A program made the position numbers and the translations under genes. 64,000 nucleotides of DNA from Pseudarthrobacter raffinosi (GTDB taxonomy: Bacteria; Actinomycetota; Actinomycetes; Actinomycetales; Micrococcaceae), in contig NZ_JAMXBH010000010.1 in NCBI RefSeq assembly GCF_023913735.1, positions 124,001-188,000 on the forward strand. Direction: 5' to 3'. Within the stretch, counting starts at the first letter, position 1, and every line of letters starts with the position of its first letter. Shown here one piece after another: positions 35,864-45,416 of the stretch. The notes beneath the pieces are model-generated. The model did no database searches. It was not told the DNA's origin and saw only the letters and a program-made list of their open reading frames with translations.

Positions 35864-37171
35864 ATGAACCAGCAAAGCTTCGGCCGGAAGTTTGGTCGCA
35901 CAACCGAGGCAGGGCCTGGCAGCACCCCGGGAGGCGGCTCAGCGAAGGGCGTGCAGAAGCCGGCCGGCGCCAAGCCGGGCACCACCAACCAGGCCGTGCT
36001 GGGTCCGTTCACGCTGCGGGACCTGACGGTTTTCGCCGCCACCCTCATTCTGCTGGTCGCCTCGCTGCTGCCCATCTTCTTCGGCCGGTTTAATCTCTGG
36101 AATGCAGGCAGCCTGTTCTTCCTGGGTCTCGGCATTGTGCTGCCGCTGATTGTCACGGCACTCTTTGCTGCCCGCCGGCTCGCTCCCGCCACGAGGGTCC
36201 GCATCGGTTCGCTGTCCGTTGACCAGTTTGGGTCTGTGGTGGCTTCCTTTGCACTGGCGTTCTTCTTCGTTTCCACGGCCGCGGCCTTTGTGCCCAGCCT
36301 GTTGGTGGGCCTGGTGGGTTCCGTCGTGCTGTTCGCGGGCACCGTGCTGAGCCGCTTCATTCCGTACTTCGCCGGCGACTTCCTGGGGCGCGACGAAACC
36401 CCGGCCCACGTGATGGCGCGCGACTCGGCTGTCCCGCTGCCCAAGCCGCACACGCCCAAGGAACCCAAGGCTGCGACCACGCCCGTTCCGGAGGCTTCCG
36501 CGCCTGTTGCCGCATCTTCAGCGGCGGCAACTTCTGCGCGTGCCGCCACCCCCACCGCTTCAGCCGGGGCCTTTTCCGCCGCGCCCACCTCACCGGCTGC
36601 GTCAGCAGCCGTCTCTTCCGCCCCGGAGGTCACCGAGTGGTCCGCTGCCGGTGACGCGAGCCCCGCAACCCAGGCGGCCGACGTCGTGCCTTCCCCTCCA
36701 GCGACGGGCACCTCCACGGCGCCCGCCGTTGCGGAGACGTCTGCGGGTGACATCCCGACGGCGGCTGCGGCTGCCCCTGCGCCGACCCCTACGGCGTCCG
36801 CCGCCGCTGCCCCTGAGGCAGCAACCCACGACGCCGGCACAGGCGTCGCTGCCTCGGCTCGCCAGTCTGCCGCGGAACCTGCAGCGACGGCCGTGCATCA
36901 GCAGGTGCGCCGCGTGGAGCCCATCGGCGCCACCGTGGATCCGGCATCCAGGCCGGAAGAATCGTACGAAGAGCCTGCGCATGAGGCGTTCTGGTTTGCC
37001 GTGGCACAGCACCGGACCGCGGTGGACCCCCAGACCGGCGCCCCCGCCTTTGTGATTGAACCGGGCGGCTGGGTGCTGGCCCTGGAAGACCGGGGCCACG
37101 AATTCCTGGTCCAGCACACCGACGGACGGGTGGGCGTGCTGCGCGACCTCAGCAACATCGAGCGCGGCTAA
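35864..37171 (+). CDS. Hypothetical membrane protein with Ala/Pro-rich linker
   Basis: A 435-residue protein; ATG 35864 has AAGGAG upstream. After a polar N-terminus there are about four hydrophobic segments in two pairs (residues 45-165). A linker of about 200 residues rich in Ala, Pro, Ser and Thr follows. A folded C-terminal part of about 70 residues begins [20 protein letters not shown] and includes [15 protein letters not shown] and [13 protein letters not shown], which looks like a small beta-barrel. I do not recognise a family with a known job. It sits nine bases before nth, a neighbour in this group of bacteria. Confidence 0.8.
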   Translation: MNQQSFGRKFGRTTEAGPGSTPGGGSAKGVQKPAGAKPGTTNQAVLGPFTLRDLTVFAATLILLVASLLPIFFGRFNLWNAGSLFFLGLGIVLPLIVTALFAARRLAPATRVRIGSLSVDQFGSVVASFALAFFFVSTAAAFVPSLLVGLVGSVVLFAGTVLSRFIPYFAGDFLGRDETPAHVMARDSAVPLPKPHTPKEPKAATTPVPEASAPVAASSAAATSARAATPTASAGAFSAAPTSPAASAAVSSAPEVTEWSAAGDASPATQAADVVPSPPATGTSTAPAVAETSAGDIPTAAAAAPAPTPTASAAAAPEAATHDAGTGVAASARQSAAEPAATAVHQQVRRVEPIGATVDPASRPEESYEEPAHEAFWFAVAQHRTAVDPQTGAPAFVIEPGGWVLALEDRGHEFLVQHTDGRVGVLRDLSNIERG

Positions 37172-37179
37172 CCGGCCCC

Positions 37180-38004
37180 GTGGCCACGTCCCGTAGACCC
37201 GGATCCGGCCCGGCCACAACAGCCCCGGAGTCTTTGCTGGCGTTGAAGCGCCGGGCGCGGCGGATCAACAAGGCCCTGGCGGAGAAGTATCCCTATGCCC
37301 ACGCGGAGCTGGATTTCCGAAACCCGTTTGAACTGGTCGTGGCCACCGTCCTGTCGGCCCAGACCACCGATGTGCTGGTCAACCGGGTCACCAAGATCCT
37401 GTTCGCGCGGTACCCGGACGCCCGGGCCATGTCAGAGGCCGATCCCGCCGAGCTGGAAGCGATCCTGCAGCCCACCGGCTTTTTCCGGGCCAAAACGAAG
37501 AGCGTGCTGGCCCTGAGCACCCGCCTGGTGGACGAGTACGACGGCGTGGTCCCCGGCCGTCTGGAAGACCTGGTGACGCTGCCGGCAGTGGGGCGTAAGA
37601 CCGCCAATGTGGTGCTGGGCAATGCCTTCGGCGTCCCCGGGATCACTGTGGATACCCACTTCGGCCGGCTCGCACGGCGCTTCGGCTGGACCGCGTCCGA
37701 GGACCCGCTACAGGTCGAATTCGACGTCGCTGAACTGTTTGAGCGCAAGGACTGGACCATGCTCTCGCATCGGGTGGTGTTCCATGGGCGGCGTGTGTGC
37801 CACTCACGGAAGCCAGCCTGCGGCGCGTGTCCGGTAGCGAACTGGTGCCCCAGCTACGGGTTGGGCGAGACTGACCCCGTCAAAGCTGCCAAACTCCTTA
37901 AATACGAGTTGGCGCCCGGGAGCGAAAGCCTCCTGGAACGGTTGCTGGCCGAGACGCACCGCGCCGCTGAAATCCGGATGGAATCGCAGAGGCGGCTCCC
38001 GTGA
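37180..38004 (+). CDS. nth: Endonuclease III
   Basis: A 274-residue DNA glycosylase/AP lyase for oxidised pyrimidines. The helix-hairpin-helix [18 protein letters not shown] contains the catalytic lysine and is followed by [13 protein letters not shown] with the catalytic aspartate. The 4Fe-4S cluster cysteines are in [17 protein letters not shown]. Ends with an extension of about 45 residues beyond the cluster. Start is GTG 37180; others are possible. Its TGA overlaps the GTG of the following Nudix gene. Confidence 0.95.
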   Translation: MATSRRPGSGPATTAPESLLALKRRARRINKALAEKYPYAHAELDFRNPFELVVATVLSAQTTDVLVNRVTKILFARYPDARAMSEADPAELEAILQPTGFFRAKTKSVLALSTRLVDEYDGVVPGRLEDLVTLPAVGRKTANVVLGNAFGVPGITVDTHFGRLARRFGWTASEDPLQVEFDVAELFERKDWTMLSHRVVFHGRRVCHSRKPACGACPVANWCPSYGLGETDPVKAAKLLKYELAPGSESLLERLLAETHRAAEIRMESQRRLP

Positions 38005-38678
38005 GCGCACGCCAGGACCTGATCGACCTGGTGCGCAGATCGGACAGCGGCGACGTCACCGCGCCGAACACTGCCTGGGCGGCACTGACCGTAGATGAAA
38101 CCATAGCCCGCAAGGCGGCAATCCTGATGCTTTTCGGTGTGCTGGACGACGTTCCCGCGGCCTCCGGCAAACCCCTGGCCGCGGCGGATCTTGATGTCCT
38201 GCTGCTGGAACGCGCGCACACCCTGGATTCCCACCCCGGCCAGGTCGCCTTTCCCGGCGGTTCCATCGACGAGGACGAAACCCCGGTTGCCGCGGCCCTT
38301 CGGGAAGCCGAGGAGGAGACCGGACTGGACTCCTCCGGTGTGGAGGTCCTGGGCGTGCTGCAGGAGCTTGGGCTGGCGCGCAGCAACTTCCTGGTGACGC
38401 CGGTGCTCGGATGGTGGGCGTCGCCGTCGCCGGTGCACGTGGTGGACTACGCCGAATCCGCCCAGGTTTTCCGGATCCCAGTCCGGGACCTGCTGGACCC
38501 GGCCAACCGGGTGACAGCCACGGTCAGCCGCGATGGCAGGACCTTCAGCAGCCCCGCCTTCGCCGTCAGCGGCGTGCTGGTCTGGGGCTTCACCGGGATC
38601 ATTCTGGATGGACTCTTTGAGCAGCTGGGCTGGGCCGTGCCGTGGGACCGGACCCGGCTCCACGAGGTGGTCGTCTAA
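38001..38678 (+). CDS. Nudix hydrolase (CoA pyrophosphatase type)
   Basis: A 225-residue protein with the signature [16 protein letters not shown] followed by [13 protein letters not shown], the combined UPF0035 and Nudix box of enzymes that split CoA and its derivatives. GTG at 38001 overlaps the nth stop (GTGA), so it is coupled to nth. C-terminal part ([20 protein letters not shown]) also fits the family. Two hairpins follow. Confidence 0.88.
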   Translation: MSARQDLIDLVRRSDSGDVTAPNTAWAALTVDETIARKAAILMLFGVLDDVPAASGKPLAAADLDVLLLERAHTLDSHPGQVAFPGGSIDEDETPVAAALREAEEETGLDSSGVEVLGVLQELGLARSNFLVTPVLGWWASPSPVHVVDYAESAQVFRIPVRDLLDPANRVTATVSRDGRTFSSPAFAVSGVLVWGFTGIILDGLFEQLGWAVPWDRTRLHEVVV

Positions 38679-38725
38679 CGTCGGTGTAGCTTCTAGGTTC
38701 GGGGTAGCTCGCAGTGTCGGTGTGG

Positions 38726-38749
38726 CCCGGCGGGACTGAGCCCGCCGGG
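38726..38749. terminator. Hairpin after the Nudix gene
   Basis: CCCGGCGGG (38726-38734) and CCCGCCGGG (38741-38749) form a perfect 9-bp stem 48 bp after the stop codon. Confidence 0.6.
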
Positions 38750-38763
38750 TGTGCACCATGAGT

Positions 38764-38790
38764 GTGTGCGCCGGCTGAGCTGGCGCACAC
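38764..38790. terminator. Second hairpin, between converging genes
   Basis: GTGTGCGCC (38764-38772) and GGCGCACAC (38782-38790) form a perfect 9-bp stem just before the YegP-like stop codon, probably serving both converging genes. Confidence 0.6.
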
Positions 38791-38794
38791 CGGC

Positions 38795-38992
38795 TTAGCT
38801 GGCGATCGGCTGCTGCCGAAGATCAATGACAATGCCGGTGGCCGCGTTTTCACGCAGTGCATTGATGCCGTCCTTCAGTGCACCGAGATGCTTGAAGTCG
38901 GGCGAAACTGCCACGATATTCCCGTTTGAGTCGGTGAGCCTCAGCCGAAAGCACTCGTCACTTACGCGATGTATTTCAAACCTGCCAGCCAT
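38795..38992 (-). CDS. YegP-like DUF1508 protein (65 aa)
   Basis: A 65-residue protein starting MAGRFEIHRVSDECFRLRL, with NGNIVAVSPDFKHLGALKDG and INALRENA, which is the DUF1508/YegP repeat seen once. ATG 38992 has GGGGAGA eight bases upstream, so I prefer it to a longer frame from 39097. Function is unknown; no membrane segment. It lies alone between hairpins and the DNA polymerase gene. Confidence 0.75.
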   Translation of the reverse strand: MAGRFEIHRVSDECFRLRLTDSNGNIVAVSPDFKHLGALKDGINALRENAATGIVIDLRQQPIAS

Positions 38993-39127
38993 ATGCCGGA
39001 TCTCCCCTGATATGCGTCTTTGCATGAATAGCTGGACCGTCTGCTTCAGTCCTGCACTGATGTAATCATGGTCACAGCGGTTCGACCAGCTACTCACGGG
39101 TAGGTTTCTTCCGGCTAACCGAATTTG

Positions 39128-40840
39128 CTATTTTGCGTGGTCGTAGGAGTCCACCACGGCCACGCTGACAGGGAATTCCACCGGGATGGGGCCGAACAGC
39201 AGTTCCTTCGCGGCGGCGGCAGCTTCCTCGATGACCCGGATGCAGGCCTGGACGCCAGCCTCGGGGGCATGGACCATCACCTCGTCATGCAGGAAGAACA
39301 CCAGCTCCGCCTGAACGGAACCGTCGGCACGCAAGGCCCGCAGTCGCCGTCGTAATTCCGCCAGCCAGCACGCCGCCCAGTCAGCGGCGGACCCCTGCAC
39401 CACAAAGTTGCGGGTGAAGCGGCCGCGGGAACGGGCAATGGATTCCGCACGGCGTTGCTCCTCGGCAGTGGCCGACTGCTGGCTCCGGTACCACCCTTCC
39501 GACGGGGGCGGGCTGCTCCGGCCAAGCCGGGTGGTCACGGTGCCGCCAGCCTCGCCGTCGCGCGCCGCCTGCTCCACAAAGCCGACGGCGCGGGGGTAGG
39601 TCCGTGCCAGCTGCGGCATCAGGCGCCCCGATTCGCCCGTGGTGGCGCCATAAATGGCGCCGAGGAGGGCGACCTTCGCCTTGGCGCGATCGCCGCCGAA
39701 ACCCTGGGCGGCGATGCCGGCGTACAGGTCCTGGTCGCGCGCTGCTTCCGCCATTTTGGAGTCCTGCGCCAGCGCCACCAGCACGCGGGGTTCCAGCTGG
39801 GAGGCGTCCGCGACGATGAGCTTGTGGCCGGGATCCGCATGGACGGCGCCGCGGATCTGCCGCGGGATCTGCAGGGCCCCGCCGCCCCGCGAGGCCCAGC
39901 GGCCGGACACCACACCGCCCACAACATACTCGGGCTGGAAGCGGCCCTTGGCTACCCATGCGTCCAGCCAGGCCCAGCCGTTGGCGGTGTGCAGGCGGGA
40001 CAGTTTCTTGTAGGCGAGGAGCGGTTCGATGGCGGGGTGGCTGGACTCCATCAGCTCCCACTGCCGCGTGCTTTTCACCTCGATGCCGTTGCGGTGCAGG
40101 GCGCGCATCAGTTCCTGCGGCGAGTCCGGGTTCAGTCCGGGCGAGTTGAGCAGCCCCCGCAGTTCGGTGTTCAGGGCCTCCAGCTTCGCGGGGCGGTGAC
40201 CGGACGGCGGGCGCGGCCCGAGGTGGCCGGCCAGGATTTGCTCGTGCAGGTCCTCGCGCCAAGGGACGCCGGTGTGCTGCATCTCCGCGGCGATCATGGC
40301 GCCGGCGGACTCGGCGGCCAGCAGCAGCTGGAGCCGCTTCCGCTTGTTTTCGTCCGGAGGCGCATCGGCCAGGGCAGCCTGCTGGGCGGCGTATTCTGCG
40401 CGGAGCTCCGCCAGGCCTTGCCGTGGGGCGCGGTGGCGGACATCGTCAAAGAGGGCGCCCTGATCCGCCGGCGGGGGCGGCGGCTGGAGGGCGCGGGGCG
40501 TCTCCTGGGGATCGTCCAACGATTCCTTGTCGGCGTTCCGCGCGTACTCCGTGTGGGCAGTGAACTGCGAATACGCCAGGATATTGCCGCACAGACCGAG
40601 GTCATAGCAGCGCTCCAGTTCCACACCGGCCGCCAGCAGGGCGGGGTACCAGTCCTGGGTCCGGTTCCAGATCCAGCGGGGCGGCGCCTCGCGGGGCCGG
40701 TTCTCCAGCTGGCGAACGACGCCGGCCAGCTCGCTTGCGCTGATGAGGCGCGGTTCGGGGCGGTCGGGGTGGGGATCGCCCGCCTGGGTGACCTGCTGGA
40801 GGGCTGCGCCGTGGGCGTGGGCGGCGAGCAGCAGATACAT
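39128..40840 (-). CDS. Bifunctional 3'-5' exonuclease/DNA polymerase, family A (non-PolA)
   Basis: A 570-residue protein with the polymerase A palm motifs: VADASQLEPRVLVALA (motif A), the finger helix AKVALLGAIYGATTGESG (motif B) and FFLHDEVMVHAP (motif C). The N-terminal about 190 residues form a reduced exonuclease-like domain. It is much shorter than PolA and lacks a 5' nuclease domain. Role is unknown, possibly repair synthesis. It is driven by TTGACG-18-TATATT inside a palindrome shared with a divergent small HTH gene. Start ATG 40840. Confidence 0.88.
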   Translation of the reverse strand: MYLLLAAHAHGAALQQVTQAGDPHPDRPEPRLISASELAGVVRQLENRPREAPPRWIWNRTQDWYPALLAAGVELERCYDLGLCGNILAYSQFTAHTEYARNADKESLDDPQETPRALQPPPPPADQGALFDDVRHRAPRQGLAELRAEYAAQQAALADAPPDENKRKRLQLLLAAESAGAMIAAEMQHTGVPWREDLHEQILAGHLGPRPPSGHRPAKLEALNTELRGLLNSPGLNPDSPQELMRALHRNGIEVKSTRQWELMESSHPAIEPLLAYKKLSRLHTANGWAWLDAWVAKGRFQPEYVVGGVVSGRWASRGGGALQIPRQIRGAVHADPGHKLIVADASQLEPRVLVALAQDSKMAEAARDQDLYAGIAAQGFGGDRAKAKVALLGAIYGATTGESGRLMPQLARTYPRAVGFVEQAARDGEAGGTVTTRLGRSSPPPSEGWYRSQQSATAEEQRRAESIARSRGRFTRNFVVQGSAADWAACWLAELRRRLRALRADGSVQAELVFFLHDEVMVHAPEAGVQACIRVIEEAAAAAKELLFGPIPVEFPVSVAVVDSYDHAK

Positions 40841-40893
40841 AGGTCCAATTCTGCCCTGTGGCGGGGACATTCAAGCCCCAATCCCCTGCCGTC

Positions 40894-40943
40894 AATATAT
40901 GTTGACGCCCCTCCATTCGTCAACTAAAGTTGACGAATGGAGG
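40894..40943. promoter_or_regulatory. Overlapping divergent promoters within a 34-bp palindrome
   Basis: CCTCCATTCGTCAAC (40910-40924) and GTTGACGAATGGAGG (40929-40943) are exact reverse complements around TAAA. Minus promoter: -35 TTGACG (40923-40918), 18 bp, -10 TATATT (40899-40894). Plus promoter: -35 TTGACG (40902-40907), 17 bp, -10 TAAAGT (40925-40930). GTTGACG/CGTCAAC boxes thus occur three times. Confidence 0.65.
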
Positions 40944-40951
40944 TAGAAAGG

Positions 40952-41152
40952 ATGAAAACGCTGGTCGCATCAATGGACGGGAAAGGTCCCGCTGAAGCGC
41001 TGTACGCAGTGGCGGAACTGCAGAAGGAGGTCCGCCGCGCCGAAGCGGCCCTGGTTCGCAAGGCGAGGCAGGCCGGTCTGTCTTGGGAAGCCATTGCCCT
41101 GTGCCTTGGGGTCAGTAAGCAGGCCGTCCACCGCAAATACGGGAAGCAGTAA
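40952..41152 (+). CDS. Small helix-turn-helix protein (66 aa)
   Basis: A 66-residue protein with a C-terminal HTH: LSWEAIALCLGVSKQAVHRKYGKQ, of the sigma-70 region 4/AsnC-like kind; the N-terminal half is helical (AEALYAVAELQKEVRRAEAALV). ATG 40952 has GGAGG eight bases upstream. ATG 40937 in the same frame lies inside the palindrome at about the predicted transcript start, so leaderless translation of a 71-residue form is possible. Probable DNA-binding regulator of its own and the polymerase promoter. Confidence 0.78.
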   Translation: MKTLVASMDGKGPAEALYAVAELQKEVRRAEAALVRKARQAGLSWEAIALCLGVSKQAVHRKYGKQ

Positions 41153-41268
41153 CGGCCCGGCCGTTCGGCCCGTCTTTCTGTCCGGCCTATCGGCCGGGTG
41201 GATGGAGTTGTCCACATACGGTGGCATGGCCCTGTTTCTCCCCCTTGAGTTCGGTGGAGAGTTGCTGC

Positions 41269-42510
41269 ATGAGCAGGCACCAGCTATCGCCACCCCCTTC
41301 CGAGCGGCCTTCCGCCCAGCTGTCCCGTGCCCGGCCCTCCCCTCCCCAAGGATCTGAACCCGGTGGTTCCCAGGCCCGTGGTTCCAGGTCCGGTGGTTCC
41401 ACGTCCTGTGCGCCTGCCTCGGCACAGGCCGCGGGAGCCTGGCTGCCGGACCCCGCTGGTGCCGAGGTCCTCCTGGTCACCGGCTACGACTTTCTGCAGG
41501 GCGAAGTGGAACGGATTGTGGCTGCCGCTGGCGGCCAGCTGCGGGTGGTGGCGGACGTGGCTAATGCCGCCAAGTACTGGGACGCCGCGGCCGCAGTATT
41601 GGTGGGGAGCGATGTCCGCGAGCTGCCGCCGCGGCGGCGGGCCCCTGCCGTGTTGGTGGGCCTGAACGGGGAGGGGGACAGTCTCTGGCACCTGGCCACA
41701 GCCCTCGGAGCGGAGCGGGTGGCGGTGCTTCCGGATGCCGCGGCCTGGCTGGCAGAGTACCTGAGCCGGTCGCGGTCACCCGAAGCGGGAGGACTGGTCC
41801 TCGGGATAACAGGGGGCTGCGGCGGTGCCGGTGCCACCACCGCGGCAATCTGGATCGCCCAGGCGGCAGCCGGGCTCGGTGTGCGCGTGTTGCTGGTTGA
41901 TGGCGACCCGTGGGGCGGTGGCCTGGAACTGGCGCTGGCAGCTGAGGAGACGCCGGGGCTGCGCTGGCCTGACCTGTCCGACGCGAGCGGAAGCATCGAT
42001 CCCGAGCAGCTGGCCGACTCACTGCCGGTAGCCGGCGGGTTTTCCTTCCTGTCCTGGCCCGGCAGCCGCGACCGCCAGGCACCGGTGGATGCCGCCACCA
42101 CCGGCGGCGTCCTAGATGCGGGCCGGCGGGGCTATGAACTGGTGGTGGTGGACATCGGTCGGGGCACCGAACCCGTGCGTATGTTTGCCTGGGACTGTGA
42201 CCGCATCCTGGTGGTTGTTCCGGCGCAGCTGAAGGCAGCGGTGGCCACGGCCCGGCTGCTGCACGAGCTTCCGCCGGTTGAGGCAGCCCTCCTGGTCCGG
42301 GGCAAGGCCGGTGCCGCGCTGGACGCCGGACTCATTGCGGACGCCGTCGGGCTGCCGGTCCAGGGCCGCGTTCCGGAGCTGCGCGGCGTTACGGCTGCCG
42401 GGGAAAACGGCAGGCTCCTTGACGTGGGCAAACGACGGAGTGTCAGGCATTTTGCCGCCTCAGTGCTCGATCTGCTGGACGGCGAGATCCCTGTCGGAGA
42501 CCTGCCGTGA
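41269..42510 (+). CDS. Septum site-determining protein Ssd-like/CpaE-like ATPase
   Basis: A 413-residue protein with a Pro/Ser/Gly-rich N-terminus, a receiver-like domain (VLLVTGYDFLQGEVERIV, then VLVGSDVRELPPRR) and a deviant Walker A ParA/MinD-type domain (LGITGGCGGAGATTAAIWIA, VLLVDGDPWGGGLEL). In mycobacteria and relatives such proteins head the tad operon and help place the secretion machine; Ssd also affects septum placement. ATG 41269 follows GGAGA. Its TGA overlaps the GTG of tadA. A 12-bp repeat encodes Gly-Ser runs near residues 30-45. Confidence 0.88.
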   Translation: MSRHQLSPPPSERPSAQLSRARPSPPQGSEPGGSQARGSRSGGSTSCAPASAQAAGAWLPDPAGAEVLLVTGYDFLQGEVERIVAAAGGQLRVVADVANAAKYWDAAAAVLVGSDVRELPPRRRAPAVLVGLNGEGDSLWHLATALGAERVAVLPDAAAWLAEYLSRSRSPEAGGLVLGITGGCGGAGATTAAIWIAQAAAGLGVRVLLVDGDPWGGGLELALAAEETPGLRWPDLSDASGSIDPEQLADSLPVAGGFSFLSWPGSRDRQAPVDAATTGGVLDAGRRGYELVVVDIGRGTEPVRMFAWDCDRILVVVPAQLKAAVATARLLHELPPVEAALLVRGKAGAALDAGLIADAVGLPVQGRVPELRGVTAAGENGRLLDVGKRRSVRHFAASVLDLLDGEIPVGDLP

Positions 42511-43760
42511 GCGCGCAGCGGCCAGTCCCGCCGCCGTCGCCCCAGGACCAGCGGACGGGGGCACGCCGTCGGCAGGCCCGTGTCCTGGATCCGCGCTTTC
42601 TGGATTCGGCACTGTTGGAAACCGTCCGTGAGTCAGTCATGGCCGACGCCGGACCTGTCACCCCGTCCCGGGTTGCCGCCGCCGTCCAGGCCACCGGCCG
42701 GCTGCTGGGGACTGCCGGCTCCCTTGCCGCCGTGGAACGGATCAGCGCCGAGCTGAACGGGCTCGGCCTACTCCAGGAACTGACGCGGGACGTGCACGTC
42801 ACCGACATCTTCGTCAACGCCCCGGACTCGGTCTGGATCGACCGGGGTCAGGGCCTCGAACCGGCAGGGGTTTCGTTTTCCGGCGAGGCACAGGTGCGGG
42901 CCTTGGCATCGCGGCTGGTGGCCGCCGGCGGCAGGCGGCTGGACGACGGGTCCCCGTGCGTTGATGTCAGGCTTGAGGGCGGATACCGCGTCCACGCCGT
43001 CCTGCCGCCGATTTCCACCGCCGGCACCTTGCTGAGCGTCCGCATCCGGCGGGAGCAGGTCTTCTCCATGGACGAACTCCGTGCCGGCGGCATGTTCGGC
43101 AGCACGGTCCAGGAGGTCCTTGAACGGGTTGTTGAGCAGCGGCTGAGTTTCCTGATCAGCGGGGCCACGGGTTCCGGAAAGACCACGTTGCTGTCCACAC
43201 TGCTGGGGCTGTGCTCCCCGGCGGAACGGCTGGTCCTGATCGAGGACGCGTCCGAACTGAACCCCGTCCATCCGCACATTGTGTCGCTGGAGTCCCGTCA
43301 CGGAAACCTCGAAGGCGGCGGCGAAGTGGATCTCGGCGAACTCGTCCGGCAGGCACTGCGGATGCGGCCGGACCGGCTGGTGGTGGGGGAATGCCGTGGG
43401 GCCGAGGTGCGGGAACTCCTGACCGCCATGAACACAGGCCACACCGGCGGGGGAGGGACCATCCATGCGAACGCTGCCACCGCTGTCCCGGCCCGCCTGA
43501 CAGCTTTGGGAGCACTGGCAGGCATGGGCCAGGACGCGGTCCGGCTGCAGGCAGCCAGCGCCTTGGACGTTGTGGTCCACGTGGAGCGGTCCGGCCACGG
43601 GCGGCATGTTGCCTGCGTGGGCGTGGTGCAGGACGGTCCCGGCGGTCTAACCGTGGTTCCGGCGTTGGAGGCCAGACGCGGCCAGGTCGGCACCGGTCCA
43701 GCCTGGGAGGCGATGAGCAAGCGGCTGGGACTGTCCCTCGAGGCGGGTGCCGCCGTATGA
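42507..43760 (+). CDS. TadA/CpaF-family secretion ATPase
   Basis: A 417-residue ATPase of the type IV/tad pilus secretion class. Walker A is SGATGSGKTTLL (about residue 218), followed by the Asp box LVLIEDASEL, Walker B/His region MRPDRLVVGECRG and the histidine box NTGHTGGGGTIHANA. It powers assembly of Flp-type pili or related secretion at the inner membrane. GTG start overlaps the upstream stop, and its own TGA overlaps the ATG of the tadB-like gene. Confidence 0.95.
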   Translation: MSAQRPVPPPSPQDQRTGARRRQARVLDPRFLDSALLETVRESVMADAGPVTPSRVAAAVQATGRLLGTAGSLAAVERISAELNGLGLLQELTRDVHVTDIFVNAPDSVWIDRGQGLEPAGVSFSGEAQVRALASRLVAAGGRRLDDGSPCVDVRLEGGYRVHAVLPPISTAGTLLSVRIRREQVFSMDELRAGGMFGSTVQEVLERVVEQRLSFLISGATGSGKTTLLSTLLGLCSPAERLVLIEDASELNPVHPHIVSLESRHGNLEGGGEVDLGELVRQALRMRPDRLVVGECRGAEVRELLTAMNTGHTGGGGTIHANAATAVPARLTALGALAGMGQDAVRLQAASALDVVVHVERSGHGRHVACVGVVQDGPGGLTVVPALEARRGQVGTGPAWEAMSKRLGLSLEAGAAV

Positions 43761-44638
43761 CCCTTCTGCTGGCCGTGGTCCTCGTGCTGGCGGTCGTGCT
43801 GCTCTTCAGCCCGCCCGGCGGTGCCACAGGCCGTTTCCGGCGGGCCGTGGGGAGTGCAGGACCAGGCTTCGCCTCTCGGGTTCAGGGCGGGGCTGGTGGC
43901 ACCAGGACGGGCGGCTCGTGGCGCAGGTCGCTCCGTGCCGGACCGGAACGGAATGACCTGTCACTGACCCTTGTGGTGCAGCAGCTTGCTGCGCTGCTGA
44001 AGGGCGGCCGCACTCCGGCACGGCTATGGGATGAACTGTGGCTGGTCCACGGTGGCCGTCGGGAGCCAGATTCCGCAACTACGGGTGCAGGTTCACGCGC
44101 ATCGCAGGACCTTGGCGGACGGGCGGAACCAATCCGCGGGTCAGCGGCCGGGCGCAGCGGTCCGAGCCTCAGCGCAGGTTCCCTGGTGATGCTTGGCGCC
44201 GTCCGGGCAGCAGCGTTCCGGGGCGCACCCGTGTCGGAGGCGATCCGGAAGGCCGTGCAATCGGAGTTTTCGCGCGCCGACAGCAGGGAGTTACGGATCT
44301 GGTGTGAGCTGGCCGCCTGCTTTGACATTGCCGAAGCCAGCGGCTGTCCACTGGCGGACGTCCTGGCGAGGTTTGCGGCCCAACTGGAAGTGGAAGACGA
44401 CGCCGAGGCCGCACGGCAGACAGCGCTCGCCGGGCCCAAGGCCACGGTAGGTCTCCTGACCTGGCTCCCGCTGATGGGACTGGGCCTGGGAATGGCGTTG
44501 GGCGTGGATCCCCTGGCCATCCTGATCGGGACCCCGCTGGGTCTGGCGGCCCTCGCCGCGGGCGTGGGCCTCACCATCACCGGAAGAATCTGGTCCGCCC
44601 GCCTGGTCGGTGCTGCCGCCGGGGCCGGTGTGCCATGA
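43757..44638 (+). CDS. TadB-like type II secretion F-domain membrane protein
   Basis: A 293-residue membrane protein: an N-terminal helix (LLLAVVLVLAVVLLFSPP), a disordered Arg/Gly/Ser-rich region, an F domain (SLTLVVQQLAALLKGGRTPARLW) and two C-terminal helices (VGLLTWLPLMGLGLGMALG). It would form the inner membrane platform of the tad machine with the next gene. ATG lies in an ATGA overlap with tadA; its stop overlaps the next ATG likewise. A longer frame upstream inside tadA is not used. Confidence 0.88.
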   Translation: MTLLLAVVLVLAVVLLFSPPGGATGRFRRAVGSAGPGFASRVQGGAGGTRTGGSWRRSLRAGPERNDLSLTLVVQQLAALLKGGRTPARLWDELWLVHGGRREPDSATTGAGSRASQDLGGRAEPIRGSAAGRSGPSLSAGSLVMLGAVRAAAFRGAPVSEAIRKAVQSEFSRADSRELRIWCELAACFDIAEASGCPLADVLARFAAQLEVEDDAEAARQTALAGPKATVGLLTWLPLMGLGLGMALGVDPLAILIGTPLGLAALAAGVGLTITGRIWSARLVGAAAGAGVP

Positions 44639-45243
44639 CGGACATTCTTGTGCCGGGGCTTGCCTCGGCCGTTGTTCTGGCTGCTGCCGCCTGCCTTGCC
44701 CTTTCGCAGCCAAGCCGAGTCCGAAAGCGACTGCTCAGGCTGCGAGGGGACGTGGGCGCCGGGCCGCATGGGGCCGATGAAGCACTCACTCAAGGCGGCC
44801 GCCTTCACGGATTGCGCGACACGGCAATGATGCTTGAGCTCGTGGCCGCGATGCTGGACGCGGGGTCTGGCATTGGCCGGTCCCTGGAACTCGTCGCGGC
44901 CTCGGCCTCCGCGGACTACGGCAAGGCGCTGCGTCCGGTGGTGTCTGCGCTCGCCATCGGAGCCGACTGGGAGACAGCCTGGCGCAGTTCCGAAGTCCGT
45001 CTTCCTGTAATCCTGGAATTGCGTGACGCACTGGGATTCGCCGCCCTGACCGGAGCGCCGTCGTCGGCCATCCTTTACGCACAGGCCGCGAGGTTGCGCC
45101 GGGAAAGATTCCGCGCTGCGGAGAAACGGGCGGCCTCCCTCGGCGTGAAGCTGGTCATTCCGCTGGGCCTGTGCTCGCTCCCGGCCTTCATCTGCCTGGG
45201 CGTAGTCCCGGTCCTGCTGGCACTGGTGCCGTCCGGGTCCTGA
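44635..45243 (+). CDS. TadC-like type II secretion F-domain membrane protein
   Basis: A 202-residue membrane protein with an N-terminal helix, an F domain (AMMLELVAAMLDAGSGIGRSLEL) and a C-terminal helix (LVIPLGLCSLPAFICLGVVPVLLAL). It is shorter than proteobacterial TadC but normal for the actinobacterial tad operon. ATGA overlap with the tadB-like gene. Confidence 0.88.
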   Translation: MTDILVPGLASAVVLAAAACLALSQPSRVRKRLLRLRGDVGAGPHGADEALTQGGRLHGLRDTAMMLELVAAMLDAGSGIGRSLELVAASASADYGKALRPVVSALAIGADWETAWRSSEVRLPVILELRDALGFAALTGAPSSAILYAQAARLRRERFRAAEKRAASLGVKLVIPLGLCSLPAFICLGVVPVLLALVPSGS

Positions 45244-45416
45244 CCGCGGGATTTGGGCTACGGTCCATTCCTCCACACCCCGTCCCGTCCTCCACAATCC
45301 GCTCAAAGCGGCGCTTATCCACTTACGGGATGTTTGCACTTACCGAGATCTGCGGAGCCGGGAAGAGTCGAAATCAGCCGGCAACTCGGCCGGAGCACAG
45401 AAGGGAAACCGTCACC

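Noticed and set aside
43211-43756. Longer version of the TadB-like gene starting inside tadA
   Set aside because: It would overlap tadA by about 550 bp; the ATG at 43757 in the ATGA junction matches the operon pattern and starts right at the first membrane helix.
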